From: Chryseobacterium sp. Leaf404
Lineage (GTDB): Bacteria > Bacteroidota > Bacteroidia > Flavobacteriales > Weeksellaceae
Reading direction: 5' to 3'
Assembly (NCBI RefSeq): GCF_001424145.1
Contig: NZ_LMQM01000001.1
Coordinates: 496,001 to 560,000, forward strand
Length of the DNA stretch: 64,000 bases
Shown: piece after piece, positions 1-8,937 of the stretch
How the letters are laid out: the number at the start of each line of letters is the position of its first letter
Numbering within the stretch: the first letter of the stretch is position 1
Notes under the pieces: model-generated
The model's input: the letters and a program-made list of their open reading frames with translations, nothing else
Told to the model about the DNA's origin: nothing
Database searches by the model: none
Program-made: the position numbers and the translations under genes

Positions 1-570
1 TCAGAATATCAACAGGAGGGACAGAGCGGTTTGGAAGATTTTCAGACGGAAATTGCAACTATTGCAGATACTGAAGGATTTCAGTATTTTATCTTCGGAA
101 TGATGGCGGTGAGAATCTTTCTTTACCCTTTAAATATCGGCTTTTACCAGATTTATAAGAAGATGGATTTGAATGAAGAAGTGGGTTTGAATGATTTGTT
201 TGCGGGATATATCGGCATTAATTTTTTTAAATTTCTCAGCTTTTACATTTTCTGGATTTTCCTGTATACCATTATCGGAAGAACTTTAATTCTACCTGTT
301 TTTTGGGTAATGATCACCATTTTTGCTGCGCCACTGATGTTTTTTGAAAACAAAAGAATTATGGAAATCATTGCAATCGGCTGGAAGGCTCTGAAAACTA
401 ATTTTCTGGAAATCCTGATCTGTATTTTTGTTGCTCTGATTTTCTCTTATGCAGGATTTCTGTTGTTTTTTATAGGCTTTCTTTTCACTTTTCCGTTCTG
501 GAATGCTATGATTTACGCACTTTACAAAAACGTTTTGGAACAAAATATAAAAGAAGAAGAAAGAGTTTAA
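1..570 (+). CDS. Membrane protein, 5' end outside the window (partial)
   Basis: The reading frame is open from base 1, so the gene starts upstream of the window. The TTG at 31 is only an internal codon. The visible 189 residues are strongly hydrophobic, with about four membrane segments and short charged loops, and they end in a Glu/Lys-rich cytoplasmic-looking tail. The layout resembles the next gene (624-1346): a Phe/Leu-rich helix follows a 'DLFAGY' loop here and a 'DIFIGY' loop there, so the two look like tandem paralogues. I cannot assign a function. Related Flavobacteriia proteins are plain integral membrane proteins, and any enzyme name for them would be unsupported here. Confidence 0.75.
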   Translation, partial: SEYQQEGQSGLEDFQTEIATIADTEGFQYFIFGMMAVRIFLYPLNIGFYQIYKKMDLNEEVGLNDLFAGYIGINFFKFLSFYIFWIFLYTIIGRTLILPVFWVMITIFAAPLMFFENKRIMEIIAIGWKALKTNFLEILICIFVALIFSYAGFLLFFIGFLFTFPFWNAMIYALYKNVLEQNIKEEERV

Positions 571-623
571 TATTTTTTGTGGTTAAAATAAATTATATTT
601 GATTAACCATAAAAATTTAATGA

Positions 624-1346
624 ATGACTTCTCAATTTGACGAATTTGACCAACAGGGAAAAAATCCCGAAAGGAACGCAGGATCTATTATTTCGCACGC
701 TTTCGAAATGTACAAAGGCGTTTTTCTGTACGGCTTTGTAATTATGATTATTACATTCATAGCAGATTATCTGCTGCAGATACTTACAGGCTTCAGTGTA
801 TGGAGCCATGCCGAAAGTTTCAGGGATCTGGATGACGCTGAAGGAATGCTCTGGAGAAATTCTAACGTCAGATTTTATTATTCATCTACCGGTTTGCTGA
901 ATATTGTACTTACTCCACTCTATTTAGGGTTGATTTATGTTACCAATAAATTTAACAACAAACAACAGATTGAGTTCACCGATATATTTATAGGGTACCG
1001 CCAGAATCTTGCACAGACACTGCTTTACGGGTTGATTACCACCATTATTTTCTACATTTCTCTGGCGATGTGCGGTTTTCCGTTTTTATTTGTTTTTCCG
1101 CTGTTTATTCTGGGACTTCCGATGCTTTTATTTGAAAATTTATCTGCAACAGATGCAATAGGCAAGGCCTTTAATATAGCCAAACAGGATTACGGCGTTT
1201 TTCTGGGAGTGGGCATTTTGGGCGGTCTTTTAAGCATCTCCGGACTTATACTTTGTTGCATTGGTATAATTTTTACTATTCCCTTCATCTATGTTGTCAT
1301 GTATTCTGCTTACTGTGCGTATTGTGGGAAACCAAGGCAGCTTTAA
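624..1346 (+). CDS. Integral membrane protein, paralogue of the preceding gene
   Basis: This 240-residue protein has an approximately 35-residue polar N-terminus followed by five or six hydrophobic segments (near 36-55, 92-110, 130-150, 155-175 and 195-230). There is no signal peptide. The ATG at 624 is chosen because the nearby ATG at 620 runs into a stop after six codons. The 'FTDIFIGYRQN' loop and the 'LPMLLFENLSATDAI' stretch match equivalent parts of the upstream neighbour ('LNDLFAGYIG' and 'PLMFFENKRIMEI'). The pair probably arose by duplication and may form one membrane assembly. The function is unknown. Confidence 0.8.
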   Translation: MTSQFDEFDQQGKNPERNAGSIISHAFEMYKGVFLYGFVIMIITFIADYLLQILTGFSVWSHAESFRDLDDAEGMLWRNSNVRFYYSSTGLLNIVLTPLYLGLIYVTNKFNNKQQIEFTDIFIGYRQNLAQTLLYGLITTIIFYISLAMCGFPFLFVFPLFILGLPMLLFENLSATDAIGKAFNIAKQDYGVFLGVGILGGLLSISGLILCCIGIIFTIPFIYVVMYSAYCAYCGKPRQL

Positions 1347-1361
1347 TTAAAATTAAAAGCC

Positions 1362-2447
1362 ATGAATAAAGATCAACAAATTAGTGAAGTAAAGATTAAA
1401 CAGTTTTTTTTATTGGCAATCATTCTCATCATGGTTGCTTTAATTTGTTTTCATCTTGCCCTTTTTATTCCCTCTGTTTTAGGTGCAATCACCATTTACG
1501 TGGTGTGCAGAAAATACAATTTTTATCTGCAGGAAGAACGGAAATGGAAACCCTGGGCCGCTTCCATCACTCTCATTGTGGCAAGTCTCATTGTCATTGT
1601 TCTTCCGGTTTATTTCATTGCCGATCTTTTGATTGATAAACTTGGCAACGCACAGGCTTACATGGAGAAATTTAATGTTTTCGTTGATAAAATTCATGAT
1701 TTTGTATATGCCAAAACCAATATAGACCTGCTAAGTAAAGAAAATATGACCAAGCTGAAAGGGGCGGCAGGAAAATTTTCTACATCTGCACTCAGTGGCA
1801 CTTTCAATACACTGACGATTATATTCTCAATGTATTTTATCCTATACTTTATGTTTGACAGACCAAGGTTGTTCGAAAGAATTTTAGCCTCATCAGCACC
1901 TCTCAAAAGATCAAATGTTTCTTTGATTGGCGAAAAAATGCGTAAACTGATCATGGCGAATGCCATAGGAATACCTGTAGTTGCTTTGGGACAGGGCATT
2001 GTGGCGTTAATTGGATATATCATATTCGGAGCGCCAAGTCCGGTACTTTTATTTGCTCTGACGGCGGCAGCATCGATGATTCCGGTGGTAGGTGCGGCCA
2101 TTATTTATCTTCCCATCGTAATTTTTATGATTGCGGAAGGGAATACAGGAGCCGGTTTAGGATTACTGGCATACTGCGCAATCATTGTAGGAATTACGGA
2201 TAATCTTTTGAGATTTACACTGCTTAAAAAATTAGAAGACATCCATCCGCTGAATACCGTTTTTGGAATTATCATGGGAATGAATCTTTTCGGATTTATG
2301 GGTTTGATATTCGGGCCGATTATGGTGTCACTTACTTTACTTTTGATACAGGTTTACAGAAATGAATTTTCTGACGACGACAGCAAAGAAATCGTGATGC
2401 CGGATAAAGATCAGGAGCTTGAAAACAAAATTGATTTAATAGTTTAA
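1362..2447 (+). CDS. AI-2E family transporter (PerM-like permease)
   Basis: This 361-residue protein has the AI-2E/PerM layout: two hydrophobic hairpins at the N-terminus (about 12-35 and 62-88), an extracytoplasmic helical segment (about 90-150), then a cluster of five to six membrane helices with Gly/Pro-rich turns such as 'GAPSPVLLFALTAAASMIPVVG' region residues and a C-terminal 'GFMGLIFGPIMVSL' helix typical of the family. Members export small solutes or ions, and the substrate cannot be read from sequence. It starts 15 bases after the previous gene and its stop codon directly abuts the next start, so it probably belongs to one operon. Confidence 0.88.
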   Translation: MNKDQQISEVKIKQFFLLAIILIMVALICFHLALFIPSVLGAITIYVVCRKYNFYLQEERKWKPWAASITLIVASLIVIVLPVYFIADLLIDKLGNAQAYMEKFNVFVDKIHDFVYAKTNIDLLSKENMTKLKGAAGKFSTSALSGTFNTLTIIFSMYFILYFMFDRPRLFERILASSAPLKRSNVSLIGEKMRKLIMANAIGIPVVALGQGIVALIGYIIFGAPSPVLLFALTAAASMIPVVGAAIIYLPIVIFMIAEGNTGAGLGLLAYCAIIVGITDNLLRFTLLKKLEDIHPLNTVFGIIMGMNLFGFMGLIFGPIMVSLTLLLIQVYRNEFSDDDSKEIVMPDKDQELENKIDLIV

Positions 2448-2666
2448 ATGGAAGGACTGAGACCTGAAATACTTCAGGAAATATGTGTGGTAAAAATGCC
2501 GTTTGGAAAATACAAAGGAACTGTACTGGCAGATATTCCCGTCAATTATCTCGAATGGATGCACAAAAAAGGGATGCCCGCCGGAAAACTCGGGATGCAG
2601 CTGTCTACAGTTTATGAGATCAAGATCAATGGTTTAACAGAATTGCTGAGACCGCTGAGGAATTAA
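2448..2666 (+). CDS. DUF3820 family small protein
   Basis: This 72-residue soluble protein begins with the base right after the stop codon of the transporter gene, which implies translational coupling. The core 'KMPFGKYKGTVLADIPVNYL' followed by a Trp, a 'KKG' loop and a 'GKLG' turn is the DUF3820 signature (a small fold sometimes described as a quorum-sensing-regulated virulence factor relative). It has no membrane segment or signal peptide. Its biochemical role is not known. The family call rests on this conserved Phe-Gly-Lys-Tyr-x-Gly motif and the matching length. Confidence 0.82.
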   Translation: MEGLRPEILQEICVVKMPFGKYKGTVLADIPVNYLEWMHKKGMPAGKLGMQLSTVYEIKINGLTELLRPLRN

Positions 2667-2720
2667 TTAGATTCGTTCACAATTATTTCCGACCTTTGCA
2701 GAATATTTTTTTTAGCCTCA

Positions 2721-3758
2721 ATGAAAGTATCAAAAAAAGTAAACGCTGCCAGACGGTCTCTAATGAGAGGTCTTACCAAAAATGTAGGAAAATCTCAGGC
2801 TGGAGCATTTGTACAGAAAAATATTACGATAAAAAAAATACTGATTTCCAGACCTAATCACAGGCTTGGAAATTTGTTGTTATTATCCCCACTGGTACAG
2901 GAAGTGAGCGAAACTTTTCCCAATGCCAAAATAGATCTTTTTGTGAAGGGTGGCATTACGCCCATCATTTACAAAAATTACAGAAACATAGACCGGATTA
3001 TTCAGCTTCCTAAAAAACCTTTCAGCAGCCTGTTGCAGTATGTAAAAGGCTGGGCTACGCTTAAAAGCAGAAAATATGATCTTGTAATCAACGCAAGCTA
3101 CGGCTCTTCATCCGGAAAATTATCTACTTCTACGGCAAGGGGAGAGTACAAAGTTTTTGGAGAGACAACTGCAGAACTTCAGTCTAAATTTTCAGACTAC
3201 CGCCATGCCGCAAAAAACTCCATCTACAGCCTCAGAAATTTTCTTACAAACTTAGGCATCAACAGATTTACCGCAAAGATTCCTGACTTGGATATCAAAC
3301 TGGATCAGAAAGAAATTGAGGAAGGCAAAAGAAAACTGCAGGATCTTGTGAAAAATGACAAAAAATCAATCTGTCTTTTCACAAACGCCACAGGAGCAAA
3401 ATGCTATTCTGAAGAATGGTGGAACGCCTTCTACGAAAAGCTCAAAAATGCTTTTCCAAATTATAATATTGTAGAACTTTTACCGGTAGAAAATATTTCT
3501 AAAATTAATTTCAGAGCACCCTCTTTTTACAGCAAAGACATCCGCGAAATGGGCGGTTTTATTACCAATTGCGAAGTTTTTATAGCTGCAGATAATGGTG
3601 TGATGCATTTGGCAAGTGCTGTTAATACTCCTACCGTTGGCCTTTTTATGGTTACCGAAGAGGAAGTTTATAAACCTTACAATAAAGGAAGTTTTTCTGT
3701 AAATACCAATGAGCGTTCTACCGACGAAATTATTGGTTTCCTAAAGGAAATTCTTTAA
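2721..3758 (+). CDS. Glycosyltransferase family 9 (heptosyltransferase-like)
   Basis: This 345-residue soluble protein has a GT-B fold of the ADP-heptose:LPS heptosyltransferase family. About 40 basic N-terminal residues precede a Rossmann-type start 'KILISRPNHRLGNLLLLSPL' (near residues 40-60), which is the GT9 acceptor-domain motif. The C-terminal nucleotide-sugar domain contains 'AADNGVMHLASAVNTPTVGLF' region residues (about 290-310), the usual GT9 D-x-G-x-x-H-x-A signature. It probably adds a sugar to the LPS core on the inner membrane's cytoplasmic face. The next gene encodes an InaA-like LPS kinase 24 bases downstream, which fits that role. Confidence 0.87.
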   Translation: MKVSKKVNAARRSLMRGLTKNVGKSQAGAFVQKNITIKKILISRPNHRLGNLLLLSPLVQEVSETFPNAKIDLFVKGGITPIIYKNYRNIDRIIQLPKKPFSSLLQYVKGWATLKSRKYDLVINASYGSSSGKLSTSTARGEYKVFGETTAELQSKFSDYRHAAKNSIYSLRNFLTNLGINRFTAKIPDLDIKLDQKEIEEGKRKLQDLVKNDKKSICLFTNATGAKCYSEEWWNAFYEKLKNAFPNYNIVELLPVENISKINFRAPSFYSKDIREMGGFITNCEVFIAADNGVMHLASAVNTPTVGLFMVTEEEVYKPYNKGSFSVNTNERSTDEIIGFLKEIL

Positions 3759-3782
3759 TACAAACCAAATAAACGTGTCTTT

Positions 3783-4547
3783 ATGAAGAGTTTTTATGCC
3801 GAAGGTTTTCAGCGTCTTGAAACGAAAGTTGCCCGTATTTTAAATAATTTTAAAAACGAAGGAATACTCATTGGTCCCGGAAGCAGAAATGTGGTAAAAG
3901 TGATTGATATAGATGGGGAAAAATTTAATTTCAAATCTTTTAAACAGCATAATGTTGTCAACAGACACGTCTATAAATATTACAGAAAATCGAAAGCAAA
4001 GCGCTCTTTTGAATACGCTCAGATGCTGTTACAAAAAGGCTTCCATACACCGGAACCTGTAGCCTACATAGAAAATTTTGATCTTTGGGGTCTCACTTCA
4101 AGCTATTACATCAGCAGACAGCTGGAAGAATCCCCTACCTTGATGGAAGTTATTGTAAATCATAATTTTCCGGATCGTGAAAACGTAATCCGTGAGTATG
4201 CAGACCTGATGTTCAGGCTTCATAATCATGGTTTTGAATTCCGGGATAATGCTCCGGGAAATTTTATTATTAAAAAAGAGAACAACGCCAGCCATTTTTA
4301 TATGGTTGACCTTAACCGTATGAGCTTTCACTCTGAAATGAATTTAGACAAAAGGCTTAATAATTTTGCACGCTTAACTTCAGACAATCAGGTTATTAGA
4401 GTAATTAGTGACGAGTACGCAAAACTTTCAGATTCGTCTCCAGAATACTGTTACAGCAAAATTACGGGAGCAATCAACAAAATGGTCCGCAAAAGGAAAA
4501 TGAAAAAAATTCTGAAGTTTTACAAATTTTTACTCCCAAAACGTTAG
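3783..4547 (+). CDS. Lipopolysaccharide kinase InaA family protein
   Basis: This 254-residue protein resembles the Kdo/heptose kinases of LPS core synthesis. A Gly-rich start 'GILIGPGSRNVVKVID' precedes the lysine-bearing strand 'FNFKSFK'. The catalytic loop 'HGFEFRDNAPGNFII' (about residues 145-160) has the Asp and Asn expected of this eukaryotic-like kinase fold, and the metal-binding Asp follows in 'FYMVDLNRMSF'. It lies 24 bases after the GT9 gene, so the two likely act in order on LPS core. Its stop codon overlaps the stop of the convergent uvrB gene. The exact acceptor sugar is not determinable. Confidence 0.85.
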   Translation: MKSFYAEGFQRLETKVARILNNFKNEGILIGPGSRNVVKVIDIDGEKFNFKSFKQHNVVNRHVYKYYRKSKAKRSFEYAQMLLQKGFHTPEPVAYIENFDLWGLTSSYYISRQLEESPTLMEVIVNHNFPDRENVIREYADLMFRLHNHGFEFRDNAPGNFIIKKENNASHFYMVDLNRMSFHSEMNLDKRLNNFARLTSDNQVIRVISDEYAKLSDSSPEYCYSKITGAINKMVRKRKMKKILKFYKFLLPKR

Positions 4548-6535
4548 TTTTTTAAAGCCTCAATTTCATCACGCAGTTTTGCAGCTTTGATGAAGTCTAA
4601 ATTCTTCGCAGCAGCTTCCATTTCTTTCTGTTTCTGTGAAACAATTTTTGCCACATCTTCGGTAGAATAACTGGCTTTTGTCTCAGCCACTTTCTGGGTG
4701 ATTTCTTTCTGAGTATATTTTTCGTCAGGGAAATCTTTGCTTCTTCCCACCAGATTTTCAGAAATCTTTTTATTTAAAGCGGTAGGAACTTTACCGTGTT
4801 CCTGATTATATGCGATCTGTTTTGCACGGCGGTACTCGGTTTCATCCAAAGTTGCCTGCATCGATTTGGTGATTTTATCGGCATACATAATGGCTCTTCC
4901 GTTAATGTTTCTCGCAGCACGACCCACGGTTTGAATCATCGATCTTCGGCTTCGCAGCATTCCTTCTTTATCAGCATCCAGAATAGCAACTAAAGAAACT
5001 TCAGGCAAATCTAAACCTTCTCTCAATAAATTTACACCAATCAGTACATCGAAAAGTCCTACACGAAGGTCATGCATAATCTGAATACGCTCCAGAGTTT
5101 CTACATCTGAGTGAATATATCTTGTTCTGATCCCGAATTTTGTGAAATACTTGGTCAGTTCTTCCGCCATCTTTTTGGTTAAAGTGGTGACCAGAGTTCT
5201 TTCATCAATTTCCGCCCTTTTGTTGATTTCCTCCATCAGATCATCAATCTGATTAATGGATGGCCGTACTTCAATAATCGGATCTAAAAGTCCTGTAGGA
5301 CGGATAATCTGTTCAATATATTCTCCACCGGTTTTCTCTAATTCATAGTCTGCCGGAGTAGCCGAAACATAAATAACCTGATTTTGAATCGCTTCAAATT
5401 CTTCAAACTTTAACGGTCGGTTATCCATTGCAGCGGGAAGTCGGAAACCATAATCTACCAGTGCCTCTTTACGGCTTCTGTCGCCACCGTACATGGCATG
5501 AACCTGCGGAACGGTAACGTGGCTTTCGTCAATCACCATCAGAAAATCTTTCGGGAAATAGTCCAGCAGACAGAAGGGTCTGGAACCTGGAATTCTACCG
5601 TCCAGATAACGGGAGTAGTTCTCAATCCCTGAGCAGTAGCCTAATTCTTTAATCATTTCAAGATCGAGTTCTGTTCTTTCCTGAAGTCTTTTGGCTTCCA
5701 AAGGTTTTTCAATCGTCGAGAAAAAATCTACCTGCTTCACCAGATCATCCTGAATCTCTCTAATCGCACCGTTCAGAGTGTCTTTTGTGGTTACAAAAAG
5801 ATTGGCGGGATAAATCTGAATCGTTTCAAAATTAGACGTTACGTTTCCCGAAACAGGATCAAAACTCTGAATTTTCTCAATTTCATCACCAAAAAACTGA
5901 ATTCTGATTCCATTATCAGCATACGCCGGATACACATCAATCACATCCCCTTTCACTCTGAACGTCCCCCTTTTAAAGTCTCCTAATGTTCTGGAATACA
6001 ATGCATTAACCAATGCATGCAAAAGTGCGGTTCTGGTTGTTTTCTCTCCGATCTGTAATGAAATTAAAGATTTATGAAATTCAGAAGGGTTCCCGACACC
6101 GTAAATACATGATACTGAGGCAACAATCAAAATATCTCTTCTCCCGGAAAGCAAACTGGCAATCGCAGAAAGTCGCAGTTTTTCAACTTCTTCGTTGATG
6201 CTCAAATCTTTCTCAATGTAAGTTCCTGAGCTTGCAATGTAAGCTTCCGGTTGATAGTAATCATAGTAGCTCACAAAATATTCAACAGCATTTTCCGGGA
6301 AGAATTCTTTAAACTCCATGAAAAGCTGGGCTGCCAAAGTTTTGTTATGTGCCAAAACAAGGGTTGGTCGCTGAACATTATTCACAACATTGGCAACGGT
6401 AAACGTTTTACCAGAACCGGTAACTCCTAGAAGCGTCTGATATTTTTCACCGATTTCAACGCCACCTGTCAGTTTCTCTATTGCTGTAGGCTGATCTCCT
6501 GTAGGTTTATATTCTGATTGAAGTTTGAATTGCAT
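4544..6535 (-). CDS. uvrB: Excinuclease ABC subunit B
   Basis: The 663-residue product is the damage-verification helicase of nucleotide excision repair, acting with UvrA and UvrC. Walker A 'GVTGSGKT' is at residues 37-44, and the damage-probing beta-hairpin region 'YYDYYQPEAYIASSGTYIEKD' lies around 91-111. Helicase motifs follow ('VIDESHV', 'LVTTLTKKMAEEL', 'VGRAARN'), and the C-terminal UVR motif ends the protein (about 625-660). Length and domain order are normal. A good TAnnTTTG element (complement of 6540-6547) sits just upstream of the start, so the transcript may have a very short leader. The 3' end overlaps the convergent kinase gene by four bases. Confidence 0.98.
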   Translation of the reverse strand: MQFKLQSEYKPTGDQPTAIEKLTGGVEIGEKYQTLLGVTGSGKTFTVANVVNNVQRPTLVLAHNKTLAAQLFMEFKEFFPENAVEYFVSYYDYYQPEAYIASSGTYIEKDLSINEEVEKLRLSAIASLLSGRRDILIVASVSCIYGVGNPSEFHKSLISLQIGEKTTRTALLHALVNALYSRTLGDFKRGTFRVKGDVIDVYPAYADNGIRIQFFGDEIEKIQSFDPVSGNVTSNFETIQIYPANLFVTTKDTLNGAIREIQDDLVKQVDFFSTIEKPLEAKRLQERTELDLEMIKELGYCSGIENYSRYLDGRIPGSRPFCLLDYFPKDFLMVIDESHVTVPQVHAMYGGDRSRKEALVDYGFRLPAAMDNRPLKFEEFEAIQNQVIYVSATPADYELEKTGGEYIEQIIRPTGLLDPIIEVRPSINQIDDLMEEINKRAEIDERTLVTTLTKKMAEELTKYFTKFGIRTRYIHSDVETLERIQIMHDLRVGLFDVLIGVNLLREGLDLPEVSLVAILDADKEGMLRSRRSMIQTVGRAARNINGRAIMYADKITKSMQATLDETEYRRAKQIAYNQEHGKVPTALNKKISENLVGRSKDFPDEKYTQKEITQKVAETKASYSTEDVAKIVSQKQKEMEAAAKNLDFIKAAKLRDEIEALKN

Positions 6536-6617
6536 AGAACAAATTTAGGAAATAAATGTTTGAGGAGAATAGGGCGGAGGTCATAATTTACAATTTGCTT
6601 TCAACATGCGCCGTCAA

Positions 6618-6653
6618 TAAAAAAAGCGTCCCGAAAAAAATCAAAACGCTTTA
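6618..6653 (-). terminator. Rho-independent terminator of the BlaI/M56 operon
   Basis: Read on the minus strand, AAAGCGT at 6653-6645 region pairs with ACGCTTT at 6629-6623 region, and the stem is followed by a run of T. It lies immediately downstream of the lipoprotein gene that ends the minus-strand operon and before uvrB. Confidence 0.7.
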
Positions 6654-6657
6654 AAAA

Positions 6658-7083
6658 TCATAAATTTCTCAAACCTTTCAGAAGAAATTTTTTATTTGAT
6701 TCATGGCAGGAATCACTGACAGCGATAGTAAGATGATTTTTTCCAATGATGCTGTCGCTGTAAACAAAGCCTTTCTTTCTTTTTTTATTATCAATCAAAA
6801 CGTAATATTCTGTGTTAATGTATCTGTCGTCGCCGTAGAAAAGAATATTTTTGAATTTCGGTTTTTTCTTATTTAATTTTTTAAAATCTACTTCATTTGA
6901 GGCAAATTTGAAACCTCCAAAACTCACGTATTTCAATTTCAAACTGTCATTACTCATGCAGAGATACTGCTGGTCTTCGTAGCAATAGGCTTTTGTATTG
7001 TATTTTGAGTAATTACTGAAGTGATTTCCGGAGCAGCTGTAGAACAGTAAGCTTAGAATTATAAGAAAGGCGTACGATTTCAT
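6658..7083 (-). CDS. Predicted small lipoprotein of unknown function
   Basis: This 141-residue protein starts with a lipoprotein signal peptide: a hydrophobic core (residues 5-15) and a lipobox ending at Cys17 in 'LLFYSCSG'. The remainder is basic and rich in Lys, Tyr and Ser, with alternating strand-like segments. I recognise no domain. It begins seven bases after the M56-TonB gene, so it is the third gene of the BlaI-controlled operon and probably an envelope product co-regulated with the sensor. It is possibly a target or accessory of the sensor, but that is inference from position only. Confidence 0.75.
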   Translation of the reverse strand: MKSYAFLIILSLLFYSCSGNHFSNYSKYNTKAYCYEDQQYLCMSNDSLKLKYVSFGGFKFASNEVDFKKLNKKKPKFKNILFYGDDRYINTEYYVLIDNKKRKKGFVYSDSIIGKNHLTIAVSDSCHESNKKFLLKGLRNL

Positions 7084-7090
7084 ACAGATG

Positions 7091-8935
7091 TTATTTTGCA
7101 GGTGAGTTTTTGGCGAACTGCATTTTCAAAGGTAGTTTAAAAACAGTTTTTACATTTTTGCCATTATCTTTGGCTGGTTTCCAGACTTTAGTGTTTGTTG
7201 CCAATTTTACAGTCCGTACAGCTTCAGTATTGAATGCTGTATCTTCGCCATCTGCCATTACATCTGTGGTCTTACCATTCTCGTCAACTGAAATAAATAT
7301 TGATGTTGAAATAATTCCTGTCTTTTTATCGAAAAGTGACGAATCAAAGTTTTCTGCAATCTTTACTCTTAAATCATGTATTCCTCCCGGAAAATCTGCC
7401 TGCACAAAATTTGCCGAAGGAGGTGGAGGTGGTGGGATAGTTTTGGTCTCCGAAAAATCTTCAACAATTGTCTTTGTTATTTTCTCTTTTTTCGGTTGAG
7501 AAACTTTTGCATCTTTATTTTTTTTAGGCGAAATGGTGTCGTTCTTCACCCATTGTTTATATTCTGCCATATCAACTTTGAATGATACAGTAATATTTTT
7601 TGCAGCGTTATATTTTTTTGCAAATGCTTTTGTGTATAAAACTACTCCATAATCATATTTTCCATAATCAGGATTTGTGGGAATAACCTTTAAAATATAT
7701 ATATGATAAAAATCTGTGTTTTTATAATTTTTCAGGACTTTATTTTCAACCAATTTCCCGTCAATTTCTATGTTATAGCGGGAACTCATAAATTTCTTTA
7801 TTTGATTTGCGGTTGGTACTTCTCTGTTGATTTCTGTATATTTCACCCAAATCGGCGCCTGGATTAAATCTGTAGAATTAAAATTATCAAATAAGTCAGC
7901 CAGCTTCACCTGCACTTCCCGAGGAACTTCTTTAGTAAATTTTTCATGATCCCGATTCTTTATTAAGGGTTCATATCTTTCGATTATTTTAATAAATTCT
8001 TTGTAAGCCTCCGAATGGTTTAGTGATGGTTTTGTTGCATTACTTTTGATTCCGTAATCATTTTTGAGATCACCAATATTACTTCCATAAACTTTCTCAG
8101 CAAATACAAACACCGCAATTGCAAATACGGGAATCGACAAGAATTTTTTTGCCTTAGCAAATTTTGAATTTTGTTTTGTCATCATAATAAATCGTTTTTT
8201 AGTATTGTTAAAATTAAACTGATGGGTCAGAGAAAGATTTTGTTGCTTCAAAACTTCCTGTAAAATCAGTTCCTGGTAGTTTTTAATGTCAGTGTTTTTG
8301 GTGATTACTCTTTCGTCAGCGAGAAATTCGTGGTTGTTGACCATCGCATTTTTGTAGAAGTAAAAAATCGGATTGAGCCACAGAATAGATTTTAGAATTT
8401 CAATAAAAATAAGATCGAGCGAATGTTTTTGTCGAATATGAATGTCTTCGTGCAGAAAAACACGTTCATCAATACCAGAACTTTTGAATGACTTTTCTGA
8501 AATATAAATCGTATTCCAAAAGCTGAATGGTGCGAGATCCTGCTTTAGAAAGACAACGTTTCTGCTCTTATAAATTATTTTTCTTCCCTTTAAATTTTTA
8601 ATTTTTAAAACTGAAAAAATAAATTTAAACAGGAAAATTAAAGCAATAAGACAATAAATAACCAAAAGAATTTCAGTAAAATCAAAGCTTTTTTCTTCAA
8701 GAATTTGTCCTGTTAAAATCTGTTGAGATATTTCCTGTTCGATCAGTAAGGTTGGTTTCTCTTCATTGAATTCCGGCAGTTCAATAGTCACAAACGGAAT
8801 GATAAGCGAAAAAACAACCGAAAAAATCAGATAAAAACGATTAAAAACAAAAGTCTTCTCTTTCGACAAAAACCAATGGTACAATCCGAGTAAAATTCCT
8901 GAGCAGATTATGATTTTTAAAACTAAAGATTCCAT
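7091..8935 (-). CDS. BlaR1/M56-type membrane metallopeptidase with C-terminal TonB domain
   Basis: The 614-residue protein has the BlaR1 sensor-protease layout. Membrane helices lie near 1-22, 32-50 and 88-110, and the gluzincin motif HEDIH is at 162-166, followed by 'NHEFLADE' (about 201-208) carrying the third ligand. Another membrane helix lies near 260-280. A long periplasmic part follows, then a run of six prolines and a TonB C-terminal domain (about 510-605). The M56 part is expected to cleave the partner repressor BlaI. The gene starts two bases after that repressor gene. A TonB tail in place of a penicillin-binding sensor domain suggests a signal other than beta-lactam. Confidence 0.9.
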   Translation of the reverse strand: MESLVLKIIICSGILLGLYHWFLSKEKTFVFNRFYLIFSVVFSLIIPFVTIELPEFNEEKPTLLIEQEISQQILTGQILEEKSFDFTEILLVIYCLIALIFLFKFIFSVLKIKNLKGRKIIYKSRNVVFLKQDLAPFSFWNTIYISEKSFKSSGIDERVFLHEDIHIRQKHSLDLIFIEILKSILWLNPIFYFYKNAMVNNHEFLADERVITKNTDIKNYQELILQEVLKQQNLSLTHQFNFNNTKKRFIMMTKQNSKFAKAKKFLSIPVFAIAVFVFAEKVYGSNIGDLKNDYGIKSNATKPSLNHSEAYKEFIKIIERYEPLIKNRDHEKFTKEVPREVQVKLADLFDNFNSTDLIQAPIWVKYTEINREVPTANQIKKFMSSRYNIEIDGKLVENKVLKNYKNTDFYHIYILKVIPTNPDYGKYDYGVVLYTKAFAKKYNAAKNITVSFKVDMAEYKQWVKNDTISPKKNKDAKVSQPKKEKITKTIVEDFSETKTIPPPPPPSANFVQADFPGGIHDLRVKIAENFDSSLFDKKTGIISTSIFISVDENGKTTDVMADGEDTAFNTEAVRTVKLATNTKVWKPAKDNGKNVKTVFKLPLKMQFAKNSPAK

Positions 8936-8937
8936 AA

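Noticed and set aside
31..570. TTG at 31 as the true start of the first gene
   Set aside because: The frame is open to base 1 and TTG is rare as a start. The gene is more likely cut by the window edge.
3962..3976. A 22-bp array unit in the InaA-like gene (ACACGTCTATAAA)
   Set aside because: A single partial match inside coding sequence, with no neighbouring unit, is probably chance.
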